From Planctomycetota bacterium (GTDB lineage Bacteria; Planctomycetota; Phycisphaerae; Phycisphaerales; UBA1924): DNA of 64,000 nucleotides. The stretch is taken from assembly GCA_030950285.1 (NCBI GenBank), contig JAUZRR010000007.1, forward strand, positions 1-64,000, written 5' to 3'. Positions 40,077 through 49,188 of this stretch are shown here, one piece after another. Under the pieces are notes generated by a model. The model was not told the DNA's origin, searched no databases, and worked only from the letters and a program-made list of their open reading frames with translations. Position 1 is the first letter of the stretch. The number at the start of each line of letters is the position of its first letter. The translations under genes were made by a program, and so were the position numbers.

Positions 40077-43000
40077 GGCTGCGAGTCCTCTCCGCCCACG
40101 GGCGCCTGCCGGTTCTCCGTCAGTTTCTCCACAAGCTCCGCCGCCCGGGCCGCAAGTTCCTGCTGCAAGTCCGCCAGTTCACCCAACTCCCCCTCCGCCG
40201 GCCGCCGCCCCGATTCGTCCAGATTCCTCGTCCACTCCATCGCCTCGGCCTGCATCGCCCGCAGCAACTTCAACTCCGCAAGCTCAGGCACAAGCGGCGT
40301 GTCCCCGCTCGACCCGCCGCCACCACCCCCGCCCTGCGATTGCTCCCCACCCTTCTGCTGATTGTCCTCCGCAAGCGCCGCCAGCAACGCTTGCAACAAC
40401 CGCACAACCGTCCCCTGATGCCGAAGCACTTCCGCGTCAGCCGTCGCCCCCAGCAGCCGCGCCGCCGCCTCGCCCGACGCCCGATCAATCCGCCGGTGCG
40501 CAAACTCGAACACCGCCGCGTCCGCAAGCTCATCCGTCGCATCCCGCAACGCGGTCAACGTCTCCCCGATCTCCGCCTGTCGCTGCCCAACCGCCCGCAC
40601 CTGCGCCCGCACCCGCCGATCAACCTCAACGCCAACCAACGGCTCGGTGTCCGTCACGATCGCCACCTGCTGCTCGAGCATCTCCCGATACGCCGTCCGC
40701 AGCTCCGCGCGCTTCCGCGCACTCTCTCGGTCCGCCGCCTCTTCCTCAAGCCGCGCAGCCTCCGCCCGCGCATCCTGCAGCCTCGACAAGCTCTCCCGCT
40801 CGGCATCCTCCGCGCTGTCCACGCTCGACTCCCGCAGCGAAGTCACCGCACGTTCCTGGGCGTCCGCCGCCAGCCCGATCAGCGAGAGCACACTCGCCAG
40901 GTCCCGCTGCCCACCGATCTCATCGAGCAGCCCCAGCGTGTTGCTCGCCAGCCGCACCATCGGGTCGGCAAGCGCAGGCAACCCGTCGCCAGCGCCCGCC
41001 ACCGAGAGCGCACCAAGCTGCACCTCTTGCTCGTCGATCAACGCTTCGAGCGATTCAAGCACACTCGCCAGCACCCGCCGCAGCGCCTCGTCTCTTGCCT
41101 CATCCGCCGAATCAATATCCCCCAGCATCTGCTCGAGCGCCTCGGCCGCCGCCTGCTGGCCCTGCTCTGCCGCCCGCGTCTGGTTCTGGTCCAGCTGCGC
41201 CGCCGCCTCCTGCATCTGCTGTTCGACGCGCTCCTGCCGACCCCGACGCGCCGCCTGCGACATCGCCTGCGCCTGCGCCGCATCAAACCGCTCGAGCGCC
41301 TCCGCCCGCTCAGCAAGGCTGTCCAGCGCCCGCCGCGCGCGCTCCGCCGCGTCCCGCTGTCGCTCGGCGATCCGGTCAAGCTCCGTCAGCTCCTCACCCG
41401 AAAGCTGTTCCCGCGAGCGCCCCATCGTCTGCTCGCCCAGCGCCCGCGTCTCCGCCGCCAGCTCGCGCTGCTCGTTGAGCAAACTCTCGATCGTCCGCCG
41501 CGCCACCCAGTTGTCCTGCCCCTGGTCGAGCATCGAGATCAACGACGCAAGGTCCTCCCGCACCCGCTCCTGCGATGCCGCCGCTTCCCGCTCGGCTTCG
41601 GTGTCCGCCCCCCCGCGTCCAAGCGCCGCCGCCGCACTTGCCGATGCCTCCGTCGCGTCCCGCAGCAGCGCCGAGCCGTCCTCGAGCATCCCCTCAAGCG
41701 TCGCGTCATCAAGCCCGTTCCGCGCCGCCCGCGCCCGCAGCCGCTCGATCGCGCCCCGCTGCCCTTCAAGCCGATCCGTCAACGACCCCTGCTGTTCGGC
41801 CCGTTCCGCCGCGGGCGCTTCGGCTGCCGCGCTCTGCTCCCCAGCCTCCAACGCCGCCTGCACGCTGTCGATTTCGATCGCCGCCCGACGCACCCCCGCA
41901 AGCTCCCCCTGCACCTGACGCACAAACGTCGCCTCATCAATAATCCGCAGCCGCCGCACCGCCGAACGGACCACCCGCGGGTCGTTCGTCCCATCCGCAG
42001 CCGCGGCAAAGACGTCCCGCCCAACCGCCGTCAGCCACACCTCGTCCCCTGCGCGCGCGCCAATGCTCGCCACATCCAGCGACGCCCCGACAACCAGCTC
42101 CGTCGCCACATCCCCAGCCGCCCCCTCGACAACCCCCATCCGCACCACATCTCCCCCCCCATCTCCGTCCAACTCAGCCGCCGCGCCCTCAGACCCCGCA
42201 GGCTGCCGCGCCGTCTCCCGCTCCAGCGCAAGCCACTCGACCCCCAGGTCGTCCTCCGCCTCCGCCCGCACGTCAAGCCTTGCCGTCGCCAGCACCGACT
42301 CGTCGTACGCCGGGTCGGTAATCGTCACCGCCGCCAGCCCATCGTCCACCACCTGCACCACCACTACCGCCGACTCCCCGCTCTCCAGCCCCTCCTCATC
42401 CACCAGCTCGATCTCAAGCCGCACGCGCTCTGTCGTGGTCCCCGCAAACACCAGCGTCCGCTCCCCCTCGCGCGACCACCCCACGCTCCCCGCCTCGCCC
42501 TCGCCCTCCGCACTATCCGCGTCCATCAACCGCGCCGGCTTGTTCGTCTCCACCCGGATCGAAAACGCCGACCCCGCAAGCACCGGCTGCAACACCGCGA
42601 CCCCGCCCGAGTCCCGCGATAACGCAACCCCCTCCGCCGCCACAAACCCGCCGCGAATCCCCGCCGCATATTCCGGAGGCTGCACATCCGCCGTGACCCG
42701 CACCACCCGAGGCCGCTCCGCAAACCGAATCCGCGCCGCCGCCGTCCGGTTGTCCTCGGTCTCAAACCAATACTCGATCTCGTCCCCTTCGACCAAAGGC
42801 CCCGCCGGCTCGATCAACCGCTCAAACAGCTCGCCCTCCGCACCGTCCACACCCTCCGCACCCGCCACACCCTCCACCCGTTGCTGCGACGTCAACACCA
42901 CCCGCTGCCTCGCCCCGGCCCGCCCATCCGAAATCACCCTGAAATACGCCGTCACCTCCGTCTTCCCCACCGCCTGGTTCGTCTTGGTCAAGAGCGCCCG

Positions 43001-43702
43001 CATCGCCAGCGCCTCGCCGATCGGTTGCACCTCGACCCCCGTCGCGTCCACCACCGCCGTCCGCTTCGGCCACGCCGTCCCCGCAAACGGCCACACCGTC
43101 CGCGCGATCCCGATCCCCGCAAGCGTCGGCCGCACCACACCCATCCCCGACACCACAACCACCACCGCCACAAACACCACCCCCGCACGCCGCAACGCAC
43201 CGGTCTGCACGAACCGCCGCTCGCCCATCCCCGCCGCGATCACGTCCGCATCAGCCGCCGCTCGCTGCGCCATCGAAGACGAAAGCCCCGACGCGCCCAA
43301 AGCCCCGTCGGCCGACTCGCCCTCAGCCGCGCCGTCTGCCAACTCCAACCCCGAAGCCAACCGATCCCGCGCCCGCGCAGCCTCCGCCGCGCGCTCGATC
43401 CGCAACGCAATCTCCGTCCCCTCGGGTCGAAACCGAACCGCCGGCCGCACAACCCGACGCCACAGCACAAACACCCCATACCCAAGCGCCACAAGATGCA
43501 ACACCCGCACCCCGCGCGGCAACCGGAACACATAGTCAACCACCACGAGCACAAACACCGCCCCAACCACAGCCGCCAACGCCCAAAGCCACGCCTCAGC
43601 CAGCAGCACCGCCCGCGCCCGACGCCCCACCCGCGCCACAAGCCGCGCCGCCGCGCCCTCACCCGATCGGCCGCCCCCCGAGTTGTCCGCCGTCTGTACC
43701 AC
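40073..43702 (-). CDS. DUF4175-like large membrane protein
   Basis: Protein of 1209 residues from a GTG at 43702, which has GGAGG four bases before it. Two N-terminal transmembrane helices (about 33-55 and 62-80) and a third near 180 precede beta-rich domains (about 220-560). The second half is a very long alpha-helical coiled-coil region rich in Glu, Arg, Ala and Gln (about 620-1190). This is the DUF4175 arrangement. It heads an operon of four genes with four-base overlaps. A role in the cell envelope is likely from the topology; the biochemical function is unknown. Confidence 0.82.
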   Translation of the reverse strand: MVQTADNSGGGRSGEGAAARLVARVGRRARAVLLAEAWLWALAAVVGAVFVLVVVDYVFRLPRGVRVLHLVALGYGVFVLWRRVVRPAVRFRPEGTEIALRIERAAEAARARDRLASGLELADGAAEGESADGALGASGLSSSMAQRAAADADVIAAGMGERRFVQTGALRRAGVVFVAVVVVVSGMGVVRPTLAGIGIARTVWPFAGTAWPKRTAVVDATGVEVQPIGEALAMRALLTKTNQAVGKTEVTAYFRVISDGRAGARQRVVLTSQQRVEGVAGAEGVDGAEGELFERLIEPAGPLVEGDEIEYWFETEDNRTAAARIRFAERPRVVRVTADVQPPEYAAGIRGGFVAAEGVALSRDSGGVAVLQPVLAGSAFSIRVETNKPARLMDADSAEGEGEAGSVGWSREGERTLVFAGTTTERVRLEIELVDEEGLESGESAVVVVQVVDDGLAAVTITDPAYDESVLATARLDVRAEAEDDLGVEWLALERETARQPAGSEGAAAELDGDGGGDVVRMGVVEGAAGDVATELVVGASLDVASIGARAGDEVWLTAVGRDVFAAAADGTNDPRVVRSAVRRLRIIDEATFVRQVQGELAGVRRAAIEIDSVQAALEAGEQSAAAEAPAAERAEQQGSLTDRLEGQRGAIERLRARAARNGLDDATLEGMLEDGSALLRDATEASASAAAALGRGGADTEAEREAAASQERVREDLASLISMLDQGQDNWVARRTIESLLNEQRELAAETRALGEQTMGRSREQLSGEELTELDRIAERQRDAAERARRALDSLAERAEALERFDAAQAQAMSQAARRGRQERVEQQMQEAAAQLDQNQTRAAEQGQQAAAEALEQMLGDIDSADEARDEALRRVLASVLESLEALIDEQEVQLGALSVAGAGDGLPALADPMVRLASNTLGLLDEIGGQRDLASVLSLIGLAADAQERAVTSLRESSVDSAEDAERESLSRLQDARAEAARLEEEAADRESARKRAELRTAYREMLEQQVAIVTDTEPLVGVEVDRRVRAQVRAVGQRQAEIGETLTALRDATDELADAAVFEFAHRRIDRASGEAAARLLGATADAEVLRHQGTVVRLLQALLAALAEDNQQKGGEQSQGGGGGGGSSGDTPLVPELAELKLLRAMQAEAMEWTRNLDESGRRPAEGELGELADLQQELAARAAELVEKLTENRQAPVGGEDSQP

Positions 43703-43889
43703 CGCGCCTCCGCCCTCCTTTGCAATCAGCCCCGTCGGACCCCATTCACGTTCTTCTCACGTTCTTCTACAACAGATTCGTCCCGATACCCCCGCCCAGT
43801 TCGACCGAACCGCCATTTCCGCACAAACCCCAATCAACGATTCTGACCCGAACCGGCATAATCCCGTCCCACACAGCGTACAGCACACC

Positions 43890-44402
43890 ATGACTCTGCA
43901 ACGCACCCGAATCACGTTTGTTTCAGGACTCACCCTCATCGCCGCCCTCACCGCACTCGTCGGCTGCACCGCAGGCACCACCACCACGCCCGCCATCGCC
44001 GCAGACCCGGTGGTGCTCCCAGCCGCCGTCCGCGACCAATGGCAGGGCAAAGTCGTCCTCGCCGACTTCTGGGCCACCTGGTGCGGCCCCTGCCGCGCCA
44101 GCTCGCCAAACGTCCAGATCCTCCACGACCAGTTCGCCGCAGACGACAACGTCCTCATCGTCGGCGTCCACGCAGACGACGGCGTCGATGATCCCGGCGC
44201 ATACCTCAAAGAACACGACTACACCTACGCCCTCGTCGAAAAAGGCCAAGCCGTCGCCAACGCCTTCGACGTCAACGCACTCCCCACCTTCGTCCTCCTC
44301 GATACCCAAGGCCGCGAAGTCATGCGACACGTCGGCATGATGAACCAGAAAGTCCGGGACAACTTCGCCGCAAAGATCAACGCGATCCGCCCCGGCAGCT
44401 AG
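43890..44402 (+). CDS. Thioredoxin-family (TlpA-like) lipoprotein
   Basis: Extracytoplasmic thioredoxin-fold protein of 170 residues. The signal ends in a lipobox (LVGC, Cys26). The active site is WCGPC at 64-68, and the cis-proline is in NALPTFVLLD. Such TlpA-type proteins reduce disulfides, often for cytochrome c maturation. The start ATG 43890 begins the signal peptide. It is divergent from the DUF4175 gene, 187 bases away, and is followed by a repeat block. Confidence 0.9.
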   Translation: MTLQRTRITFVSGLTLIAALTALVGCTAGTTTTPAIAADPVVLPAAVRDQWQGKVVLADFWATWCGPCRASSPNVQILHDQFAADDNVLIVGVHADDGVDDPGAYLKEHDYTYALVEKGQAVANAFDVNALPTFVLLDTQGREVMRHVGMMNQKVRDNFAAKINAIRPGS

Positions 44403-44430
44403 ACCGACTTCTTCCCCCCCCCTACACAAG

Positions 44431-44540
44431 CAGAGCCCCTCGCGCAAGCGAGGGGACATACTTCCCGAAACAGAGCCCCTCTCGCAAGCGAGGGGACATA
44501 CTTCCCGAAACAGAGCCCCTCGCGCAAGCGAGGGGACACG
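44431..44540 (+). repeat. Tandem array of three family A palindromes, 40-base period
   Basis: Copies begin at 44431, 44471 and 44511, exactly 40 bases apart. Each has the family A hairpin; the spacer ACATACTTCCCGAAA is identical after the first two copies. The middle copy has one change in the 5' arm (CTCTC for CTCGC). All are in the forward orientation. Confidence 0.95.
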
Positions 44541-44576
44541 CAGCGCCCCCAAGCTCCCACCCGATAGACTCCCCCG

Positions 44577-44679
44577 GGTGCCACTGGGCGCTAGCGGGTG
44601 CCAAACCCCACCGCATTTTCCTGCTCCCCCTCCCGCGCCCCGCGGGAGGGGGCTGGGGGGAGGGTGCCTTTCTCGACAC
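44577..44679 (+). repeat. Family C element followed by family B element
   Basis: Family C at 44577-44606 (GGGTGCCACTGGGCGC lead) and family B at 44618-44679, both forward. With the tandem array they fill the 293-base gap between the convergent thioredoxin and MFS genes. Confidence 0.8.
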
Positions 44680-44695
44680 CACCAAACCCGCCCTC

Positions 44696-45925
44696 TCACT
44701 CCCCCCGCCCGATACCCCGACCAACCCCCCGCACCGCAACCACCACCAACGCAAACACCACAAACCCAGCCGCCGTCCAGAACGGCCAACCCCAACCCAT
44801 CCCGTCATACAACGGCCCCGCAGCCAACGGCCCAAACACCAACGCCAACGCACTCACCGACTGCGACGCCCCCATCACCTTCCCCTCTTCGCTCCGGGGC
44901 GCAACCCGCGAGATCAAACTCGTCAGCGACGGTCCCGCGATGCCGCCGCCGAGCCCCAGCAGCCCAAGCGCAATCAGCAACCCTCCCCAGTGCGGCGCCG
45001 GCACCACCGGCAACAACGCATATCCGACCGCCGCGGTCGGAAGCCCGATCAACACCACACGACGATCCCCGAGCATCGGCGACAGCTTCCGCACAAGCCC
45101 CCCCTGCACCAACACCGCAACCAACCCGATGTACGCAAAGATCCGCGCGTTCTCCATCGCCGTGTACTCGAACTTGTCCCGCATCAGCATCCCGAGCCCA
45201 ACCCGCAACTCCGCGTGGGCAAACGCCAACGCAAAGATCGCAACCAAAAGCACCGGCACGAGCGGCATCTTCAGCGTGTCAAGCAAAACCGCAAACGGAT
45301 TGAACTGCCGAGCACGCAAACGACCCGCCGTCCGCGCCTCCCTCGGCAACGTCTCGGGCAACAACCACGCCACCAGCCCCGCCGTCACAAGCGAGAGCCC
45401 CGCAGCCGCCCACACCGGCGTCATCAGCCCATACCCCACCAGCATCGAGCTCATCGCCGGCCCGAGCGTAAACCCAAGCCCGAACGCCGCGCCGATAAGC
45501 CCGTACGCCTTCGCCCGATCCTTCGGCGGTGTGATGTCCGCCAGATACGCCTGCGCCGTCGAGATGTTTCCACCCGTCGCCCCCGCCACAATCCGGCTCA
45601 AATACAGCACCGGCAACGATCCCGCCAACGCAAACACCACATACCCCGCTGTCGATCCCAACAGACTCACCAGGAGCACCGGCCGACGACCGATCCGGTC
45701 CGAGATCGCTCCCAGGCAAGGCGTCGACAAAAACTGCGCCGCCGAATAGCTCAAAGTCAAAACCGCAAGCGCCGTCGCCGTCGTGCTGAACTTTTCGACA
45801 ATGTACGGCCCCAAGGGCACAATCAACCCCACACCCAGCAGATCAAGAAACACAATCAAAAAGATCAACGGCCCCGCACTGCGAGGGGCATTCAAGGGGG
45901 CCGAGACTGGATCGTTCGCCGTCAT
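44696..45925 (-). CDS. Major facilitator superfamily transporter (TetA-like exporter group)
   Basis: Membrane transporter of 409 residues with twelve hydrophobic segments. The motif between helices 2 and 3 is GAISDRIGRRPVLL, the MFS signature, and the N-terminal helix FLIVFLDLLGVGLIVPLGPY is that of TetA-like drug/H+ antiporters. Substrate cannot be told. The frame opens upstream of 45925, but this ATG begins the usual short cytoplasmic lead. Downstream of it (in the plus direction) lies a repeat-rich gap and a DinB remnant. Confidence 0.92.
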   Translation of the reverse strand: MTANDPVSAPLNAPRSAGPLIFLIVFLDLLGVGLIVPLGPYIVEKFSTTATALAVLTLSYSAAQFLSTPCLGAISDRIGRRPVLLVSLLGSTAGYVVFALAGSLPVLYLSRIVAGATGGNISTAQAYLADITPPKDRAKAYGLIGAAFGLGFTLGPAMSSMLVGYGLMTPVWAAAGLSLVTAGLVAWLLPETLPREARTAGRLRARQFNPFAVLLDTLKMPLVPVLLVAIFALAFAHAELRVGLGMLMRDKFEYTAMENARIFAYIGLVAVLVQGGLVRKLSPMLGDRRVVLIGLPTAAVGYALLPVVPAPHWGGLLIALGLLGLGGGIAGPSLTSLISRVAPRSEEGKVMGASQSVSALALVFGPLAAGPLYDGMGWGWPFWTAAGFVVFALVVVAVRGVGRGIGRGE

Positions 45926-46000
45926 GCAGCCCCAGCGTAGTGACGCCGCTCCCCACCCGCGAATCGCGCCCCGACTTTTCCCGCCCCCCCCTCCCCCCCC

Positions 46001-46085
46001 GGGTGCCACCGGGCGCGAGCCCAGTGCCGAACCACCGCCCCCTCCCGGGTCATCCGAGCCCCCGACTTCAGTCGGGGCTCCCCCG
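46001..46085 (+). repeat. Family C and family D elements at the DinB remnant
   Basis: Family C at 46001-46032 (GGGTGCCACCGGGCGCGAGC) and family D at 46055-46085 (GAGCCCCCGACTTCAGTCGG). Both forward. They stand where the 5' part of the DinB gene would be expected. Confidence 0.8.
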
Positions 46086-46162
46086 CCACACAGATCAACA
46101 AACAACCCCGGGACCACACCGATCCCAACCCGCGCGCTCAAGCCCGCCAGCCCCGCAGCCGC

Positions 46163-46453
46163 ATCGAAGAGGGAGGCCCCTACACAGTTCAGCAACTCCG
46201 CGCCCTCCTCGCCGACGTCACCGACGAGTTTGCCAAAGCAACCGCCGCCCACCCCTTCGACGGCATCGCGACCGCCGAGCGCGGCGGCAACTCCTACGCC
46301 TTCCAACGCGGCGGCGTCCTCGTCCACGTCGCCACCCACGCCATGCACCACCGCGCCCAATGCCTCAACATGCTCCGACACCTCGGCGTCGACCCACTCC
46401 CCCCCAGCAGTGTCATGGAATGGATGATGATGGAGAATCCGGCAAAACCGTAA
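46163..46453 (+). pseudogene. DinB-family protein, C-terminal remnant
   Basis: Reading from about 46163 to the TAA at 46451 gives roughly 96 residues with the C-terminal pattern of a DinB/YfiT-like four-helix protein: YTVQQLRALLADVTDEFAKA, then HVATHAMHHRAQCLNMLRHL, ending SVMEWMMMENPAKP. The HxxxHxxHH-type segment is the metal-site helix of the family. No start codon or N-terminal helices are present upstream in this frame; the sequence there is repeats and low-complexity C-runs. I read it as a 5'-truncated gene. Members of this family are putative metal-dependent thiol-handling proteins. Confidence 0.65.
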
Positions 46454-46483
46454 GCCCATCCCACCCGCATACACTCACCCATT

Positions 46484-46568
46484 CGCTCGGGGCGTCCGCC
46501 CCCACCTGTGTGGGGCCGACTGAGAAGCACCCGTAGAACCTGATCCGGCTCGTACCGGCGGAGGGATT
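46484..46568 (+). promoter_or_regulatory. TPP riboswitch (THI element)
   Basis: The conserved core is present in order: CTCGGGGCG, then GACTGAGAAGCACCCGTAGAACCTGATCCGG (46518-46548), then a closing stem with CCGGCGGAGGGA. This is the thiamine pyrophosphate aptamer. It ends four bases before the thiC start, and the GGAGGGA at its 3' end can serve as the ribosome site, so control of translation initiation is likely. Confidence 0.95.
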
Positions 46569-46571
46569 GCG

Positions 46572-48515
46572 ATGACACGCACCAACACCAACACCAACAC
46601 CCGTTCCACACACAAGGTCTACTCACTGGCCGCAAACCCCGACGCCGAGCGACCAACCCAGCGCTACGCCGTCCCGCTCCAGGGCGCACAAAACCCCGGC
46701 AACACCCCCGCAACCACACCCGGCTCATTCGCCAACGCCCCAGACATCGGCGGCCCCCTCACCTTCAGCTCGCCCGACACGCCCGGCATGCCCCAGCCCT
46801 CCCCCTACACCGCGTGGGATTTCCTCCCAGACAACTGGACCATCGAGCCCGCCCCCGACCACGCCACAGGCTGCGCCGGTCACAACCACACACACACCGC
46901 CCCCTACATCCGCGCAGTCCCCCCACCCGGCTTCACCCCGATCACCCAGCTCGAACACGCCCGCCTCGGCACAATCACCCCCGAGATGCGCCGCGTCGCA
47001 GAGCGCGAGCCTCACCTCACCCCCGAGCAGGTCCGCGACGAACTCGCCGCCGGCCGACTCGTCATCCCCGCAAACCGGAACCACCTCGCCGGCGCCCTCG
47101 ACCCCATGGCAATCGGCCGCGCCACAAAGACAAAGATCAACGCCAACATGGGCGCGTCCCCAGTCTCCAGCGGCACACACGAAGAGCTCGAAAAACTCCA
47201 ATGGGCTCTCCAGTGGGGCGCAGACACCATCATGGACCTCTCCACCGGCGGCGATATCGACGCCTGCCGCGCCGCCTTCTGCAAACACTCCACCGCGCCC
47301 ATCGGCGTCGTCCCCATCTACTCCATGATCATCGGCCGCTCCATCGAAGACCTCACCCCCGACCTCATCCTCGCCTCCATCAGACACCAGGCCGAGCAGG
47401 GCGTCGACTACATGACCATCCACGCCGGCGTCCGGCACCACCACCTCCAGTACGTCAAAGACCGGCTCATCGGCATCGTCTCCCGCGGCGGCAGCATGCT
47501 CGCCAAGTGGATGCTCGTCCACTCCACCGAAGACCACATCGCCGAAAACCCCATGTACACCCTCTGGGAAGACATGTGCGACATCCTCCGCGAGCACGAC
47601 GTCACCTTCTCCATCGGGGACGGCCTCCGCCCCGGCGGACTCGCCGACGCCACCGACGACGCCCAGCTCGCCGAACTCGAAACCCTCGGCGAACTCACCG
47701 AACGCGCATGGGCACGCGGCGTTCAGGTCATGATCGAAGGCCCAGGACACGTCCCACTCGACCAGATCGAATACAACGCCAAACTCCAACGCCGACTCTG
47801 CCACGGCGCCCCCTTCTACGTCCTCGGCCCGCTCGTCACCGACGTCTTCCCAGGCTACGACCACATCACCAGCTGCATCGGCGCAACCCAGATCGCCTAC
47901 CACGGCGCATCCATGCTCTGCTACGTCACTCCGAAGGAGCACCTCGGACTCCCCAAACGCGGCGACGTCAAAGAAGGCTGCATCGCCTACAAAATCGCCG
48001 CACACGCCGCCGACATCGCCCTGGGCATCCCCAACACCCGAGACTGGGACGACGACCTCACCCGCGCCCGCGCCGCCCTCAACTGGGACAAACACTTCGA
48101 CCTCGCCTTCGACACCGACACCGCCCGCGCCTACCACGACGAAGACCTCGACGTCGACACCGACTTCTGCGCCATGTGCGGCCACGACTGGTGCTCCGTC
48201 CGAATCAGCAAAGAAATTCAGGAGTTCGCCTCAGGCAAAGCCGACGGCTTCGCCCGCATCGGCAAAGACGGCAAAGCCGGAGGTGTCATCCAGAGTGCCG
48301 CACTCACCCTCGAACAAAAAGAAATCCTCGAACGCCGCGGCTACCTCAACCCCGAAGAAATCCACAAACTCGCCAGCAAAACCAAAAAGGTCATGCTCAG
48401 CACCAGCACCACAAAAGACGACGCCGAAGCACAACCCTCATGTCACTCCGACTACGTTGATCCAGAGACCGCCAAAGCGCTCCAAGCCAAACGCGGCGTC
48501 CTCTCCGAAACCTGA
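46572..48515 (+). CDS. thiC: Phosphomethylpyrimidine synthase ThiC
   Basis: Radical SAM enzyme that converts aminoimidazole ribotide to hydroxymethylpyrimidine phosphate for thiamine. It has 647 residues, with the N-terminal ThiC-associated domain and the barrel (KTKINANMGASPVSSG, DTIMDLSTGGDI, HAGVRHHHL, PKEHLGLP). The atypical cluster motif CAMCGHDWC lies at about 533-541. It is controlled by the TPP riboswitch directly upstream. The partner enzyme ThiE is encoded separately at 59 kb. Confidence 0.98.
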   Translation: MTRTNTNTNTRSTHKVYSLAANPDAERPTQRYAVPLQGAQNPGNTPATTPGSFANAPDIGGPLTFSSPDTPGMPQPSPYTAWDFLPDNWTIEPAPDHATGCAGHNHTHTAPYIRAVPPPGFTPITQLEHARLGTITPEMRRVAEREPHLTPEQVRDELAAGRLVIPANRNHLAGALDPMAIGRATKTKINANMGASPVSSGTHEELEKLQWALQWGADTIMDLSTGGDIDACRAAFCKHSTAPIGVVPIYSMIIGRSIEDLTPDLILASIRHQAEQGVDYMTIHAGVRHHHLQYVKDRLIGIVSRGGSMLAKWMLVHSTEDHIAENPMYTLWEDMCDILREHDVTFSIGDGLRPGGLADATDDAQLAELETLGELTERAWARGVQVMIEGPGHVPLDQIEYNAKLQRRLCHGAPFYVLGPLVTDVFPGYDHITSCIGATQIAYHGASMLCYVTPKEHLGLPKRGDVKEGCIAYKIAAHAADIALGIPNTRDWDDDLTRARAALNWDKHFDLAFDTDTARAYHDEDLDVDTDFCAMCGHDWCSVRISKEIQEFASGKADGFARIGKDGKAGGVIQSAALTLEQKEILERRGYLNPEEIHKLASKTKKVMLSTSTTKDDAEAQPSCHSDYVDPETAKALQAKRGVLSET

Positions 48516-48550
48516 TACCGCCCCGCCCACCCGAATCTCCGAGCAAGCTC

Positions 48551-48640
48551 CGAGCCCCCGACTTCAGTCGGGCCTTCGCCCTTTCCTGCTCTCCCTCAAG
48601 CGCCCCGCGGGAGGGAGCTGGAGGGATGGCTCTTCTTCCG
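48551..48640 (+). repeat. Family D element followed by family B element
   Basis: Family D at 48551-48575 and a slightly diverged family B at 48583-48640, both forward. A further GC-rich palindrome (GCCCGGGGCGCCGCCCCGGG) lies near 48675. Together they fill the 237-base gap between thiC and osmC. Confidence 0.75.
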
Positions 48641-48752
48641 CCGCAACGCCAACGGCGTGCCACAGCCACAGCCCGGGGCGCCGCCCCGGGTGTGCGCCCC
48701 ACACCCACCGCCAAACAGCACCCACCGCCCCCCGCCCATCTACAATCCCAAC

Positions 48753-49154
48753 ATGCCACACCAAGCCAAAGCCACAATCGCCGACCAACCCTTCACCACC
48801 ACCGTCACCATCGACCACCACCAGCTGCTCGCCGACGAGCCCACCGAGTTGGGAGGCAAAGACCAGGGGCCGACGCCGACCTCCCTCCTCCTCGCGTCCA
48901 TCGCCACCTGCAAGGTCATCACCGCCAAGATGTACGCCACGCGCAAAGGCTGGCCCGTCGAACGCATCGACGCCACCGCCCGCGCCGCCGACACCACCGG
49001 CCACCTCATCACCCGAATCGAAGTCGACCTCACCGTCGTCGGCAACCTCACCCCCGAGCAACGCCAACGCATTTTCGAGATCGCCGAAAAATGCCCCGTC
49101 CAGAAAGCCGTCGCCGAAGGCATCATCGTCGACTCGGCACTCGCCGCCCACTGA
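48753..49154 (+). CDS. OsmC/Ohr family protein
   Basis: Protein of 133 residues with the OsmC fold pattern: ELGGKDQGPTPTSLLLASIATCKVITAKMYA, with the first peroxidatic cysteine in IATC, and EIAEKCPVQKAVAEG carrying the second. Family members reduce organic hydroperoxides or handle osmotic stress. ATG 48753 is chosen because the residues upstream are Pro-rich and unlike the family. It lies alone between a repeat block and a cyclophilin gene. Confidence 0.9.
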   Translation: MPHQAKATIADQPFTTTVTIDHHQLLADEPTELGGKDQGPTPTSLLLASIATCKVITAKMYATRKGWPVERIDATARAADTTGHLITRIEVDLTVVGNLTPEQRQRIFEIAEKCPVQKAVAEGIIVDSALAAH

Positions 49155-49188
49155 TCGCCCGCACCACCCCGTCCACGCGGAGGCAGCC

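Noticed and set aside
44431-44540. Three regularly spaced repeats, considered as a CRISPR array
   Set aside because: The spacers are identical, not different, and no cas gene is near; this is a tandem duplication of a palindrome.
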